NCBI GenBank assembly: GCA_965247265.1
Contig: OZ252002.1
Coordinates: 1,984,001-2,048,000 of the forward strand
DNA: 64,000 nucleotides
Direction of reading: 5' to 3'
Source: G965247265 sp965247265
Lineage (GTDB): Bacteria; Pseudomonadota; Gammaproteobacteria; UBA4575
Shown: positions 49,306 to 59,693 of the stretch, one piece after another
How the letters are laid out: each line of letters begins with the position of its first letter
How positions within the stretch are numbered: the first letter of the stretch is position 1
The notes under the pieces: generated by a model
Told to the model about the DNA's origin: nothing
The model's input: only the letters and a program-made list of their open reading frames with translations
The model's database searches: none
Made by a program: the position numbers and the translations under genes

Positions 49306-50586
49306 TTAATTCGAAAATATCGTTTTCACACCCTTCATATAAGGTTGTAAAACGTTAGGGATTTTAATGTTACATTGCTCGTCTTGATAGTTTTCTAGAA
49401 TTGCAACTAACGTTCTTCCTACTGCTAAAGCAGATCCATTTAATGTATGTAAAAGTTCTGTTTTTTTCGTGGCAGGATTTTTCCATCTTGCTTTTAATCT
49501 TCGCGCTTGAAAGTCTAAAAAGTTACTGCATGAAGAAATTTCACGGTATGCGTTTTGTCCAGGCAACCATACTTCAATATCGTATGTTTTTGCGGAAGAA
49601 AATCCTAAGTCACCCGTGCAAAGTGTTACAACTCGATAAGGTAGCTCTAGTTTTTGCAAAATAATTTCGGCATGTGTTGTGAGTTCTTCTAACATCCGCC
49701 AAGATGATTCTGGTTTAACTATTTGCACTAATTCCACTTTTTCAAACTGATGCTGGCGTATCATTCCACGTGCATCTTTACCATATGACCCCGCTTCAGA
49801 GCGAAAACAGGGTGTATGGCTCGCATACTTTAGTGGCAAGTCTTCTTCTTTAACTATTACATCTCGACATAAATTTGTTACAGGAACTTCTGCAGTTGGA
49901 ATGAGATAATATGGATTTTCTGTATTTAACTTAAATAAATCTTCTTCAAATTTTGGTAATTGACCTGTACCCATCAAACTTTCCGAATTGACAATATACG
50001 GCACATTTACTTCATTATAACCATGTTCGGAAATATGCGTATCAAGCATAAATTGAATAAGCGCGCGATGAAGTCTAGCCATATGTCCGTGCAACGTGAC
50101 AAATCGACTACCCGTAATTTTCGCTGCAGTTTCGAAATCTAAACCACCCGATTGCTCACCTAAATCAACATGGTCTTTTGCCTCAAAATCAAAACTTCGG
50201 ATATCTCCCCATTTTCTAATCTCAAGATTCTCCTCCTCTGTACTTCCATCAGGCACAGATTCATGCGGTAAATTTGGTAATTCAAGCATCCACCTAGATA
50301 TATTTGTCTGCAATTTTTCAAACTTTATTTCATTAGTTTTAAGCGCGCTATTTATTTTTTCCATTTCAGAGAAAAGATCTGATGCATCTTGACCTTGAGA
50401 TTTTGCTTCGCCAATGAGTTTCGAATACTTATTTCGCTTGCCTTTTAATTCTTCAGTATAAATTTGTAAGCTTTTACGCTCCTCATCCATAGAGAGAAAC
50501 TTATCTTTATCTATAGTTAACGAGCGACGGCTAAGCTGATTTGCAATTTCATCAAAATTAGTGCGCAAAAGTTTTGGGTCTAACAT
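49306..50586 (-). CDS. serS: Seryl-tRNA synthetase
   Basis: 426 codons. N-terminal coiled-coil arm (about residues 27-100) that binds tRNA-Ser, then the class II core with FRSEAGSYGKDARGMIRQHQ (motif 2) and NGSALAVGRTLVAILENYQ (motif 3). Starts MLDPKLLRTNFDEIANQLSR. Downstream of crcB as in many gammaproteobacteria. Confidence 0.97.
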   Translation of the reverse strand: MLDPKLLRTNFDEIANQLSRRSLTIDKDKFLSMDEERKSLQIYTEELKGKRNKYSKLIGEAKSQGQDASDLFSEMEKINSALKTNEIKFEKLQTNISRWMLELPNLPHESVPDGSTEEENLEIRKWGDIRSFDFEAKDHVDLGEQSGGLDFETAAKITGSRFVTLHGHMARLHRALIQFMLDTHISEHGYNEVNVPYIVNSESLMGTGQLPKFEEDLFKLNTENPYYLIPTAEVPVTNLCRDVIVKEEDLPLKYASHTPCFRSEAGSYGKDARGMIRQHQFEKVELVQIVKPESSWRMLEELTTHAEIILQKLELPYRVVTLCTGDLGFSSAKTYDIEVWLPGQNAYREISSCSNFLDFQARRLKARWKNPATKKTELLHTLNGSALAVGRTLVAILENYQDEQCNIKIPNVLQPYMKGVKTIFSN

Positions 50587-50607
50587 ACTGAACTATTGTC
50601 AATTGAA

Positions 50608-50979
50608 TTAAATTATCCGTGCTAAAAACACACCTAAAAAGCATGCGGTAAGACAAAAAACTATATTGAAAACAATATTGCTCGTGGCACTTAAGTAATT
50701 GCCTTGTTGCAATAAGTTAATTGTCTCCATTGAAAATGTAGAAAATGTGGTAAACCCGCCTAGTAATCCAATAAGCACTGCAAATCTGACTTCGGGTGAT
50801 ACAATAAACCGTTCTAACAAGACTAGTGATAAAAATCCTACTAATAACGACCCAATTGAATTCACAACTAATGTCCCGTATGGAAATTTAGTCCCAAACC
50901 AATTCATACATTGAATATGTACTAAATATCTAAGCACCGAGCCAATGGCACCGCCGATAGCAACACCTGCTATGGTCAA
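50608..50979 (-). CDS. crcB: Fluoride ion channel CrcB/Fluc
   Basis: 123 codons, four hydrophobic helices. GGAIGSVLRYLVHIQ start, the GTLVVNSIGSLLVGF helix and GLLGGFTTFSTFSMETINLL, the Na+-binding and Phe-box region. Exports fluoride as an antiparallel dimer. It lies 21 bp before serS on the same strand. Confidence 0.95.
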   Translation of the reverse strand: MTIAGVAIGGAIGSVLRYLVHIQCMNWFGTKFPYGTLVVNSIGSLLVGFLSLVLLERFIVSPEVRFAVLIGLLGGFTTFSTFSMETINLLQQGNYLSATSNIVFNIVFCLTACFLGVFLARII

Positions 50980-51120
50980 CTTACATCTCCATTTATGTAA
51001 ATATATTTAGAAAAATTTTAATCGCAACGAACAATATCAATCAATGGTATATTGAGAAATAACAAATTAATAGCAATTAAAGTGGACGCGATTATATGAG
51101 AACTCCGGGAGAGATCAACA

Positions 51121-52623
51121 ATGTTCGCATTCAATATGCGTGGAGCTTTTTTTGAGATGAACGATCCAGCAACCACCGCTGACCTTGCAAAACTATTTCA
51201 CAAAATTTTGCCTGAAGAGGCTGTGTTAGCTAAAAAAGAACAACTCTATCCATACGAATGTGATGGACTCACCGCTTATAGACAACTACCCCGCCTTGCA
51301 CTATTACCCAGCAACGCCGACCAAATAAAAGCAATTGTAGATATTTGTAGAGAACATAATTTGCCTATTGTGGCTCGAGGCGCTGGCACAAGCCTTTCTG
51401 GTGGCGCGTTACCACACTCTGAAGGCGTGCTATTAAATCTGGCCAAACTTAATAAAATACTTGAAATTGATACCGAAAATAGAACCGCTACCGTTCAGCC
51501 AGGCGTACGTAATTTAGCAATATCAGAAGCTGCGAAGCCGTATGGCCTTTATTATGCACCGGATCCCTCATCTCAAATTGCCTGCACCATAGGTGGGAAT
51601 ATTGCCGAGAACGCAGGAGGTGTGCATTGTCTTAAATATGGTCTAACCATTCACAATATCATGGCATTAAAAGTTATCACCATTGATGGTGAATTATTAG
51701 AGATTGGTGGTAAAAATTATGACTCGCCTGGATACGACTTGCTAGCGTTAATGATTGGCTCAGAAGGAATGCTTGGGATTACAGTTGAAGCTACTGTAAA
51801 ACTATTACCTCAACCGCATCAACGAAAAGTTTTATTGGCGGCATTCGATCAAATACAAAATGCCGGCAGTGCTGTGGCAGGGATTATTTCAAATGGTGTG
51901 ATTCCCGCTGGGTTAGAAATGATGGATAACTTGACTATTCAAGCAACAGAGCAATATTGCAACCCAGGCTACCCACCCAATGCTACGGCAATACTAATTT
52001 GCGAACTGGATGGTTTTGATGAAGAGCTATATTCACAAGTTGAATTAGTCCAAAATATTCTAAGTGAACATCATGCTATAGATGTACGTATTGCCAAAGA
52101 TGAACAAGAAGCAGAAAAATTATGGCTAGGCAGGAAAGCATCCTTTCCTGCCTTAGGAAATCTAACACCAGATTACTACTGCATGGATGGAACCATTCCA
52201 CGCAAACATCTTGCGAATGTTTTAGATAAAATTAACAAGCTTTCACAAAAGCATGGGCTTCGTGTTGCAAATGTATTTCACGCAGGAGATGGTAACCTGC
52301 ATCCTGTAATTCTTTATGATGCAAACAAATCTGGCGAATTAGAGATAGCTGAAAAACTTGGAGGCGAAATTTTAGAGTTGTGTGTTAAAGTGGGCGGCAC
52401 AATAACAGGGGAACATGGTGTTGGTGTTGAAAAACTAAATCAAATGTGTGTGCAGTTTGATAAACCAGAAATTGCTACGTTTCACAACGTGAAAAATGTA
52501 TTTGATAATTATGAGTTATTGAATCCAGGTAAAGCCATTCCTACCTTGCATCGTTGTGCAGAGCTGGGTGCCATGCATGTTCACCAAGGTAAACTATCGC
52601 ACGCCGATTTGCCGCGCTTTTAG
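51121..52623 (+). CDS. glcD: Glycolate oxidase FAD subunit GlcD
   Basis: 500 codons. Start at ATG 51121 after GGGAGAG. FAD-binding domain with ARGAGTSLSGGALPHSEGV and CTIGGNIAENAGGVHCLKYG, then the FAD-oxidase C-terminal domain with VFHAGDGNLHPVILYDANKS and GGTITGEHGVGVEK. Oxidises glycolate to glyoxylate, electrons passing to the quinone pool through GlcF. First of three adjacent glc genes. Confidence 0.95.
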   Translation: MFAFNMRGAFFEMNDPATTADLAKLFHKILPEEAVLAKKEQLYPYECDGLTAYRQLPRLALLPSNADQIKAIVDICREHNLPIVARGAGTSLSGGALPHSEGVLLNLAKLNKILEIDTENRTATVQPGVRNLAISEAAKPYGLYYAPDPSSQIACTIGGNIAENAGGVHCLKYGLTIHNIMALKVITIDGELLEIGGKNYDSPGYDLLALMIGSEGMLGITVEATVKLLPQPHQRKVLLAAFDQIQNAGSAVAGIISNGVIPAGLEMMDNLTIQATEQYCNPGYPPNATAILICELDGFDEELYSQVELVQNILSEHHAIDVRIAKDEQEAEKLWLGRKASFPALGNLTPDYYCMDGTIPRKHLANVLDKINKLSQKHGLRVANVFHAGDGNLHPVILYDANKSGELEIAEKLGGEILELCVKVGGTITGEHGVGVEKLNQMCVQFDKPEIATFHNVKNVFDNYELLNPGKAIPTLHRCAELGAMHVHQGKLSHADLPRF

Positions 52624-52641
52624 CGTTAAAAGCCGTTTTAC

Positions 52642-53697
52642 ATGACAGATTTAAAAGCAGATGTTTCATCCCAAATTCGAGATGCGTACGCGTCGAAACA
52701 GCCGCTACGAATTGAAGCCGGAAATAGTAAACGCTTTTATGGCAGAGAAGTACAAGGAAACACCCTCTCTTTGTTAAACCATTCTGGAATAATCGAATAC
52801 GAATCCTCAGAACTATACATCACGGCTCGCAGCGGCACGCCTCTAAATGAAATTGAGCAAAAAATTGCTAGCGACCAGCAAATGTTGCCGTTTGAACCGC
52901 CACATTTTGGTTCAGCGGCAACCTTAGGAGGAACGATTGCTACAGGTCTCGCCGGCCCACGTAGAATTAGCCACGGTTCAGTTCGCGATTGCGTCTTAGG
53001 GGTAGAAATTATCAATGGAAAAGGCGAAGCACTACAATTTGGTGGAAAAGTATTAAAAAATGTTGCTGGCTATGATGTTTCACGCCTCATGTGTGGGGCG
53101 ATGGGCACGCTTGGTGTTCTAATGTCTATAACATTACGCCTCACGCCAACACCTATGTGCGAACAAACAATATTGCTTTCACTTAAAGATTCGCAAGCTA
53201 TCCTAAAAATGAATGAACTGGCAAACACCCCTATACCTATTACTGCAACCTTTTACGATGGTCATGATCTTTATTTTCGTATCTCGGGATCATTATCAGC
53301 AGTGGAAAAGTGCACAGAAACAATAAGTGGGGATGTTATAGATGAGAATAATATTTTTTGGACAAATATTAGAGAACATGCACATGAGTTTTTTTTAACA
53401 AAGTTACCCATATGGAGACTATCAGTGCCAGCTAATTCGCCACCACTTAATCTAGAAGGCGATTATGTAATGGAGTGGAATGGTGCTTTACGATGGTATG
53501 CAACTGATGCCAGTCCCCTCGTAGTTCGTACAGAAGCAAAGCGTGTAGGCGGACATGCATGCTTATTTCGTGGCAGTAATACTGAGGATATTTTTCACCC
53601 ACTCGACCGCACGATTCAATTAATTAATCGCAAATTGAAGCAACCGTTTGATCCTGCTGGCATACTGAATCCAGGTAAAATGTACGCGGAAATATAA
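52642..53697 (+). CDS. glcE: Glycolate oxidase FAD-binding subunit GlcE
   Basis: 351 codons. FAD-binding fold with PPHFGSAATLGGTIATGLAG, RRISHGSVRDCVLGVEIING, KVLKNVAGYDVSRLMCGAMG and a C-terminal FDPAGILNPGKMYAEI. Starts 18 bp after glcD. Required with GlcD and GlcF for activity in E. coli. Confidence 0.94.
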   Translation: MTDLKADVSSQIRDAYASKQPLRIEAGNSKRFYGREVQGNTLSLLNHSGIIEYESSELYITARSGTPLNEIEQKIASDQQMLPFEPPHFGSAATLGGTIATGLAGPRRISHGSVRDCVLGVEIINGKGEALQFGGKVLKNVAGYDVSRLMCGAMGTLGVLMSITLRLTPTPMCEQTILLSLKDSQAILKMNELANTPIPITATFYDGHDLYFRISGSLSAVEKCTETISGDVIDENNIFWTNIREHAHEFFLTKLPIWRLSVPANSPPLNLEGDYVMEWNGALRWYATDASPLVVRTEAKRVGGHACLFRGSNTEDIFHPLDRTIQLINRKLKQPFDPAGILNPGKMYAEI

Positions 53698-53703
53698 ACA
53701 AGG

Positions 53704-54915
53704 ATGCAAACTTCGTTTTCAGATGATTTTCTTCAAACCCAGGATGGGCAGCGAGTTAATAACATTTTACGCAACTGTGTACATTGTGGTTTTTGCAATG
53801 CCACCTGCCCCACATATCAGCTTACTGGTGATGAGCTTGATGGCCCAAGAGGACGAATCTATCTTATTAAAAATTATTTTGAAGAAAAAGATACAACTAA
53901 TGTTAGTCTAAAACACCTTGATCGTTGCTTGACGTGTCTTGCATGTGAAACAACATGTCCTTCAGGCGTTGAATATGGCGATTTAATTGATATTGGCCGT
54001 GTGCATATAGAAAAATCTATACAGCGACCTTCCGTCAGCAAACTAAAACGAAATTTAATATTAGCTGTATTTTCGAAACCACGCCTTGTCTCATTTGTAT
54101 TCTCGCTTGCGCGTATCGTGAAACCATTTTTACCTTCCAAGATTTCACAAAAAATACCTGAAAAAGGTACCTATGTTAAAGCATCTTCGATGAATAAGGC
54201 TAACCGTGAAATGTTAACGATAAAAGGCTGCGTTCAATCTAGTGCTGCGCCACAAATTAATGCCGCTGCGTCAAATGTACTGCAGCGATGTGGTATACAA
54301 CTTGATGAATCAAATATCGACTGCTGTGGCGCACTAGCATTTCACTTAACTGACATTGAAAAAGCCACAAAGACAATTCGTAAAAACATTGATGAATGGT
54401 ATGAAAAACTTGCGGATAATTATGAATATTTAATAATAACTTCAAGTGGTTGCAGTAGTTTTATAAAGCAATATAGTGCTATTATGCAAGCTGATAAGCG
54501 CTATGCTAGCAAGGCAAAACTCATCTCTGAACGCTGCAAAGACCTCACAGAATTAACGAAAGAAATTAAAGTTGAACAACTAGGCACGCCCCGTCACACC
54601 GTTGCATTTCATAGCCCTTGCACATTGCAGCACGGCCAAAAAATTACAGGCAATGTTGAAACCTTACTGCATGAATTGGGATATAAGGTTGTAACACCAC
54701 ATGACCCTCATATTTGCTGTGGTTCAGCCGGCAGTTACTCATTGCTTGAGACAGAATTATCAACGCAATTATTACACAACAAGGTTTCAAATTTGGAAGA
54801 ACAAAAGCCCGATGTCATTGCAACGGCTAATATTGGTTGCTTAATGCATCTGCAGTCCGCATCAAAAACTCCAGTTAAACACTGGATCGAATTACTCGCT
54901 ACACAGTACTCGTAG
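53704..54915 (+). CDS. glcF: Glycolate oxidase iron-sulfur subunit GlcF
   Basis: 403 codons. Two 4Fe-4S motifs: CVHCGFCNATCPTY and CLTCLACETTCPSGVEY. Then two CCG-type domains: DCCGALAFHL and HICCGSAGSYS. Membrane-associated electron-transfer subunit. Starts 6 bp after glcE. Confidence 0.95.
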   Translation: MQTSFSDDFLQTQDGQRVNNILRNCVHCGFCNATCPTYQLTGDELDGPRGRIYLIKNYFEEKDTTNVSLKHLDRCLTCLACETTCPSGVEYGDLIDIGRVHIEKSIQRPSVSKLKRNLILAVFSKPRLVSFVFSLARIVKPFLPSKISQKIPEKGTYVKASSMNKANREMLTIKGCVQSSAAPQINAAASNVLQRCGIQLDESNIDCCGALAFHLTDIEKATKTIRKNIDEWYEKLADNYEYLIITSSGCSSFIKQYSAIMQADKRYASKAKLISERCKDLTELTKEIKVEQLGTPRHTVAFHSPCTLQHGQKITGNVETLLHELGYKVVTPHDPHICCGSAGSYSLLETELSTQLLHNKVSNLEEQKPDVIATANIGCLMHLQSASKTPVKHWIELLATQYS

Positions 54916-54928
54916 ATTATACTGCTAT

Positions 54929-56113
54929 ATGGAATTGGGAACATCCTCCTCAGAGATCATCATATTCTCTATCTTTATTATTTTTACCAGCGCTGCAGTA
55001 TTAGCCACCCTTGCATTAATTGCAAAACAAGCAATGATCGTGGCCTATATCGCGGTAGGTATTATTTTTGGCCCTTCAGTACTAAATGTGATGCCTGATA
55101 CTGCAACATCTCGTGAAGTTGCGCAGGTTGGAATCATGTTTTTATTGTTTCTTTTAGGGCTTAATTTACATCCACAAAAGCTAATCGTAACAATTAAAAA
55201 GTCAACATTGATAACGATTGCAAGCTGTCTTATTTTTGCGTCAATTGGCTTTGCAGCTGCATGGCTCTTAAAACTCTCTAGAATGGACCAACTAATAATT
55301 GCCGGCTCATTCATTTTTTCTAGCACCATAATTGGTCTCAAATTATTGCCCACGACTGTCCTTCATCATAAGCACATGGGCGAAGTTATTATTAGCATAT
55401 TGTTGCTACAGGATATTCTCGCAATAATTCTTTTACTACTGATTGAGACACAAAGCTCAGGTGTAAGTGCTGTGAATGGTTTAATAAAACTCACCATTGC
55501 ATTTCCAGGCTTGATTTTATTTGTTTTTGTAGTTCAGAATTTTATATTAAAAAAGCTAATGCAAAGATATGACACTATTAAAGAATATATTTTTCTTCTT
55601 GCCATTGGGTGGTGCTTGGGCATTGCAGAACTCGCACATACAATTGGCTTATCACATGAAACCGGCGCATTTATTGCTGGCGTATCTATTGCTGTAGGAC
55701 CAATATCGACTTACATTGCAGAGAGTCTAAAACCAATTCGTGATTTCTTTTTAGTCATCTTTTTCTTTTCTTTGGGGGCAAGTTTAGACGTGGCGTTAGC
55801 ATGGCAAATGTTAATACCAGCCATTATAACAGCTGGTCTTTTGCTACTTATCAAACCAGTAATATTTAAATTTCTGCTTCAAAAAAGTGGCGAACCTCCT
55901 AAAGATGCCGAAGAAATGGGTGCTCGCTTAGGACAATTAAGCGAATTTTCTTTATTAGTAGGATTTGTCGCGATTGGTGCAGGCTTAATATCAATTAAGG
56001 CATTTAACTTTATACAAGTATGCACAATCGTAAGTTTTATACTTTCTACATATCTAATCGTACTTCGTTACCCTACTCCTATTGCTATATCAGATAAATT
56101 ACGTAGAGATTAA
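54929..56113 (+). CDS. Kef-type cation:proton antiporter (CPA2 family), membrane domain only
   Basis: 394 codons with about 12 hydrophobic helices. AVGIIFGPSVLNVMPDTATS, VGIMFLLFLLGLNLHPQKLI and LSHETGAFIAGVSIAVGP are CPA2 features. No TrkA-N (NAD-binding) domain follows. Starts 13 bp after glcF, so probably in the same transcript; the link to glycolate use is unclear, perhaps ion or pH balance. Confidence 0.85.
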   Translation: MELGTSSSEIIIFSIFIIFTSAAVLATLALIAKQAMIVAYIAVGIIFGPSVLNVMPDTATSREVAQVGIMFLLFLLGLNLHPQKLIVTIKKSTLITIASCLIFASIGFAAAWLLKLSRMDQLIIAGSFIFSSTIIGLKLLPTTVLHHKHMGEVIISILLLQDILAIILLLLIETQSSGVSAVNGLIKLTIAFPGLILFVFVVQNFILKKLMQRYDTIKEYIFLLAIGWCLGIAELAHTIGLSHETGAFIAGVSIAVGPISTYIAESLKPIRDFFLVIFFFSLGASLDVALAWQMLIPAIITAGLLLLIKPVIFKFLLQKSGEPPKDAEEMGARLGQLSEFSLLVGFVAIGAGLISIKAFNFIQVCTIVSFILSTYLIVLRYPTPIAISDKLRRD

Positions 56114-56146
56114 GATTAAAATTTCAGTCTTTAGTGCTATAAATAA

Positions 56147-56431
56147 TTAGCTGTCGTCTGGTTTCCAGATTCCAAACGATTCACCCTTTGGTTGCATCTC
56201 AACTTGCCTTTGACGTGTAATGTCTTCGTATACATATTTAGAAAATGCATTGAGCTCATTCATGATTTCATTCTTTTCTCCTGCAGGGAGGTCATGATTA
56301 CCCACCATAAATCCTATAATTGCTGACAAGTACTGCCCTGCTAATAATGGATTTTTAGCTCTATCATCTTCGTCAATTAGCGTTTGCTGTATTTTATCGA
56401 CAAGTTGTTGAGATAATTTAAGTTGATCCAC
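56147..56431 (-). CDS. Conserved small hypothetical protein
   Basis: 94 codons, helical: DQLKLSQQLVDKIQQTLIDE, AGQYLSAIIGFMVGNHDLPA. Ends GESFGIWKPDDS. Lies 22 bp downstream of rarA on the same strand, so likely cotranscribed. No function known to me. Confidence 0.6.
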   Translation of the reverse strand: MDQLKLSQQLVDKIQQTLIDEDDRAKNPLLAGQYLSAIIGFMVGNHDLPAGEKNEIMNELNAFSKYVYEDITRQRQVEMQPKGESFGIWKPDDS

Positions 56432-56453
56432 CTGTTACTCCATATATATCAAT

Positions 56454-57764
56454 TTAGTCTTCATGTTGAGCCTTGGCTCGAAGTTTGCACAAATGCTCTT
56501 GAATTTTGAGTTCTAATCCTCTATCAACCGGTAAATAATATTTTGACCCTAATAATTCTTCTGGCAAATACACTTCACCTGCAGCAAAGGCATCTTCTTC
56601 ATCATGCGCATATCGGTATCCATCGCCGTATCCGATATCTTTCATAAAGGTCGTTGGTGCATTTCGCAAATGCATTGGCACTTCCAACGTACCATGTTCT
56701 TTAGCATCGTGCATGGCTGCTTTATAAGCTTTATACACAGCATTGCTTTTTGGTACGCAACTTAAGTATACAATGGCATGGGCTATTGCTAATTCGCCTT
56801 CAGGTGAACCTAAACGTTCAAACGTATTCCATGCATCTAAAGCAATGTGTAACCCACGTGGATCTGCGTTACCGATATCTTCGCTTGCCATACGCACAAC
56901 ACGTCTCGCAATATAGTGGGGATCGCATCCTCCATCAACCATTCTACAATACCAATATAATGCAGCGTCTGGGTCTGAGCCACGCACTGATTTATGCAAT
57001 GCAGAAATTTGGTCATAAAAATATTCGCCCTTTTTATCAAACCGCCTTGTCGTTTGCGCTGTTACGTCAAGAATAATTTCTTTGGTTATTTCTTTATTAC
57101 TATTCTCGTCGATCAGATCAGTCGCAATTTCTAAAAAGTTAAGTGCACGCCTCGCATCACCGTCTGCAACTGTAGATAAAATTTTCTTTGCCTCTTTTTC
57201 TATTGTTATTTGCTGCTCACCATAACCGTTAATTTTATTTTCTAAGGCTTGATCAATGCATTGCACCACATCATTGTCTGTTAATCTTTTCAGTACATAA
57301 ATACGCGCTCTAGATAACAACGCATTATTAAGTTCAAATGACGGATTTTCTGTAGTAGCGCCAATGAAATAAATAGTGCCGTCTTCAATATGCGGTAAAA
57401 ATGCATCTTGTTGTGCTTTATTAAATCGATGCACTTCATCCACAAATAAAACAGTTCTTGCATCATAGCGCTGACGATAAAATTTGGCCTGCTCAATTGC
57501 CTGACGTATTTCTTTGACACCAGACAATACAGCTGAGATGGGTATAAATAATGAAGCAGATGTATTAGAAATAATTCGCGCTAACGTGGTTTTCCCGGTC
57601 CCGGGTGGCCCCCAAAAAATCATTGAGTGTAGTTTACTCTGCTCAATCGCTTGTCTTAGTGGCTTTTCTTTTGCCAGAAGATGCGCTTGCCCAATAAATT
57701 CATTCAAGGTGGACGGGCGCATACGATCAGCTAACGGGCGATAACCATTAACCTGATCGAACAA
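56454..57764 (-). CDS. rarA: Replication-associated recombination protein A (AAA+ ATPase)
   Basis: 436 codons. Walker A in WGPPGTGKTTLARI, Walker B in VLFVDEVHRFNKAQQD, sensor 1 in GATTENPSFELN, sensor 2 region in GDARRALNFLE, and the C-terminal RarA/MgsA domain (SVRGSDPDAALYWYCRMVDG; GYRYAHDEEDAFAAGE). Acts at stalled replication forks. Elsewhere usually next to crcB-serS; here 5 kb of glc/antiporter genes intervene. Confidence 0.95.
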   Translation of the reverse strand: MFDQVNGYRPLADRMRPSTLNEFIGQAHLLAKEKPLRQAIEQSKLHSMIFWGPPGTGKTTLARIISNTSASLFIPISAVLSGVKEIRQAIEQAKFYRQRYDARTVLFVDEVHRFNKAQQDAFLPHIEDGTIYFIGATTENPSFELNNALLSRARIYVLKRLTDNDVVQCIDQALENKINGYGEQQITIEKEAKKILSTVADGDARRALNFLEIATDLIDENSNKEITKEIILDVTAQTTRRFDKKGEYFYDQISALHKSVRGSDPDAALYWYCRMVDGGCDPHYIARRVVRMASEDIGNADPRGLHIALDAWNTFERLGSPEGELAIAHAIVYLSCVPKSNAVYKAYKAAMHDAKEHGTLEVPMHLRNAPTTFMKDIGYGDGYRYAHDEEDAFAAGEVYLPEELLGSKYYLPVDRGLELKIQEHLCKLRAKAQHED

Positions 57765-58137
57765 GTCTGAAGTTAAATTTAGAGAATTATTAGTGATTGT
57801 TTTATACCTGTATTGTTACCGTTATTATCCCTAAAAAATACCTATATAGGTGACGAATTAATTTGCAAATTAGTGGTTCATCTGAATTTGCATTCATAAT
57901 CAAAAAGGTATGCATCATTTCATTAAATGCCACCACAACCATTCTGATTCAATTGACTCTATATAAAGCCAGCGTATAATTCCTTATTGAGTATGTTAAT
58001 GGGCATATGCATTAAAATAATAAATTAGGAATAAGAATTAAGACCCCCATAGCAGCATCAAGAATTTTTTCAGTTTTACTATAAGTGCTATCCGAGTCGA
58101 ACTTATTTCTAAATTTTTACAATTTAGGAGGTTTGGT
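57765..58137. other. Upstream region of the ABC transporter operon
   Basis: About 370 AT-rich bases between rarA and the substrate-binding protein gene. It should hold both divergent promoters. A strong TTAGGAGGT ribosome site lies just before 58138. No operator could be assigned. Confidence 0.4.
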
Positions 58138-59658
58138 ATGGATAATGATAAAGATAAGGATCAAACAGCTACGGATAGCTCGACGAGCGATACATCTCAC
58201 GAACCATTTAGTTCAAAATTTAACCGAAGAACATTCTTAAAAGGGTCTGCAGCCGTATCTGCAGGTGCCGCTGCACCGATGTATCTGGCTGGAATTAGCA
58301 AATCATTTGCTGCAAAAGGTGGTGCAGTAAAAATTGGTCATATTGAAGACTTGTCTGGAAATTTAGCGGTTTATGGTGTGCAAAAAGACCATGCGGCGCA
58401 ACTCGCGGTAGCAGAAATCAATGCAGGTAAAACCTTAAAAGGTGGGCCCGTAGGGTCTGGTGGATTAGGCGCAATGTCAAAACACGCTGCTAGCGCACCA
58501 GTAATGGGTAACGGAGATAAAGACCTTAAAGTTGTTAGCGACGGCGGTGATCTTTCAGAATCAGGTATGGCATTCGTTGAAGACGAGGATGTCCTGGTTG
58601 ATTCGGGTGAATCCGGCATACTGGGTCGAGAAGTCGAGCTTTTAAACACCGATGGCCAATCTAATAATAATATTTGGCAACAGCTTACAAACAAATTAAT
58701 TCAGGAAGATAAAGTTGATTGTTTAGTAGCAGGTTTTACAAGTGCTGAGCGTGAAGCAATTAGACCCATCGTAGACAAATTTAAACAACTCTACATATAC
58801 ACAAATCAATATGAAGGTGGCGTTGCGGATTCCAATACATTTTGTACAGGCGCAATTTGCGAACAGCAAGTTATTCCGGTTGTAGATTACATGATCCAGA
58901 AATTTGGACCTCGTGTTTACACCATTGCAGCCGATTATAACTTTGGACAGCTAACGGCCGCTTGGACACGTGCTTTTGCACCACAAGTAGGCGGTGAAAT
59001 TATCGGTGAAGAATTTGTACCACTTAGTGTTTCAGACTTCACGACTTCTATTGCAAAAGTACAGGCATCCAAGCCAGATTGGGTGTTCACATTACTCGTT
59101 GGATCTAACCAATCTAATTACTACCCACAAGCTGCAGCTACAGGGCTTGAGTACCCGATGGCTTCAACGGTGAACATGGCGCAAGGCTATGAGCATCGAC
59201 GCTTTAAAGCACCATCGCTTAATCGCATGTATAACTGTGTTAATTATATTGAAGAAGTGCCCACCGCACGTAATCGCGCATTTGTACAACGCTGGTACAA
59301 GATGTTCCCAAAAGATCCATACATTGGCCAGATGGCTCAGAACACCTACTTCTCTATTCATATGTACGCAAAAGCGGTACGTATAGCAGGCACTACAGAT
59401 CAAGAAGAAGTAAAACGTGCTTTTGAGTCTGGGTTGCACATAGAGGCGCCGGAAGGAACTGTGTTTATGGAGCCTTCAACACATCATTGCTCACATTACA
59501 TTCGATTAGCAACTGCTGATGCTGATCACAATGTTAGTTTTGTACGTGAATGGCCGAGTATTCAACCTTGGTGGTTACAACGACTTGGAGTGAACCTCGT
59601 TAAGCATAAGGAATACAAACAATACATTCCTGATGAAGACCCATTCTTCAAGAGTTAA
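58138..59658 (+). CDS. Amide/urea-type ABC transporter substrate-binding protein with Tat signal
   Basis: 506 codons. Twin-arginine signal FNRRTFLKGSAAVSAGAAAP after a 28-residue acidic start. Mature part is a type I periplasmic binding protein of the AmiC/UrtA/FmdD type (VKIGHIEDLSGNLAVYGVQK; FTSAEREAIRPIVDKFKQLY IYTNQYEGG). Residues about 97-160 are an unusual Gly/Asp-rich insertion between the first helix and the ILGREVELLNTDGQ strand. Precedes permeases, ATPases and a formamidase-like gene, so short amides such as formamide or acetamide, or urea, are likely ligands. Confidence 0.88.
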   Translation: MDNDKDKDQTATDSSTSDTSHEPFSSKFNRRTFLKGSAAVSAGAAAPMYLAGISKSFAAKGGAVKIGHIEDLSGNLAVYGVQKDHAAQLAVAEINAGKTLKGGPVGSGGLGAMSKHAASAPVMGNGDKDLKVVSDGGDLSESGMAFVEDEDVLVDSGESGILGREVELLNTDGQSNNNIWQQLTNKLIQEDKVDCLVAGFTSAEREAIRPIVDKFKQLYIYTNQYEGGVADSNTFCTGAICEQQVIPVVDYMIQKFGPRVYTIAADYNFGQLTAAWTRAFAPQVGGEIIGEEFVPLSVSDFTTSIAKVQASKPDWVFTLLVGSNQSNYYPQAAATGLEYPMASTVNMAQGYEHRRFKAPSLNRMYNCVNYIEEVPTARNRAFVQRWYKMFPKDPYIGQMAQNTYFSIHMYAKAVRIAGTTDQEEVKRAFESGLHIEAPEGTVFMEPSTHHCSHYIRLATADADHNVSFVREWPSIQPWWLQRLGVNLVKHKEYKQYIPDEDPFFKS

Positions 59659-59693
59659 TTAAATAAAAACTAACTAACAACAATAAAACGGAT

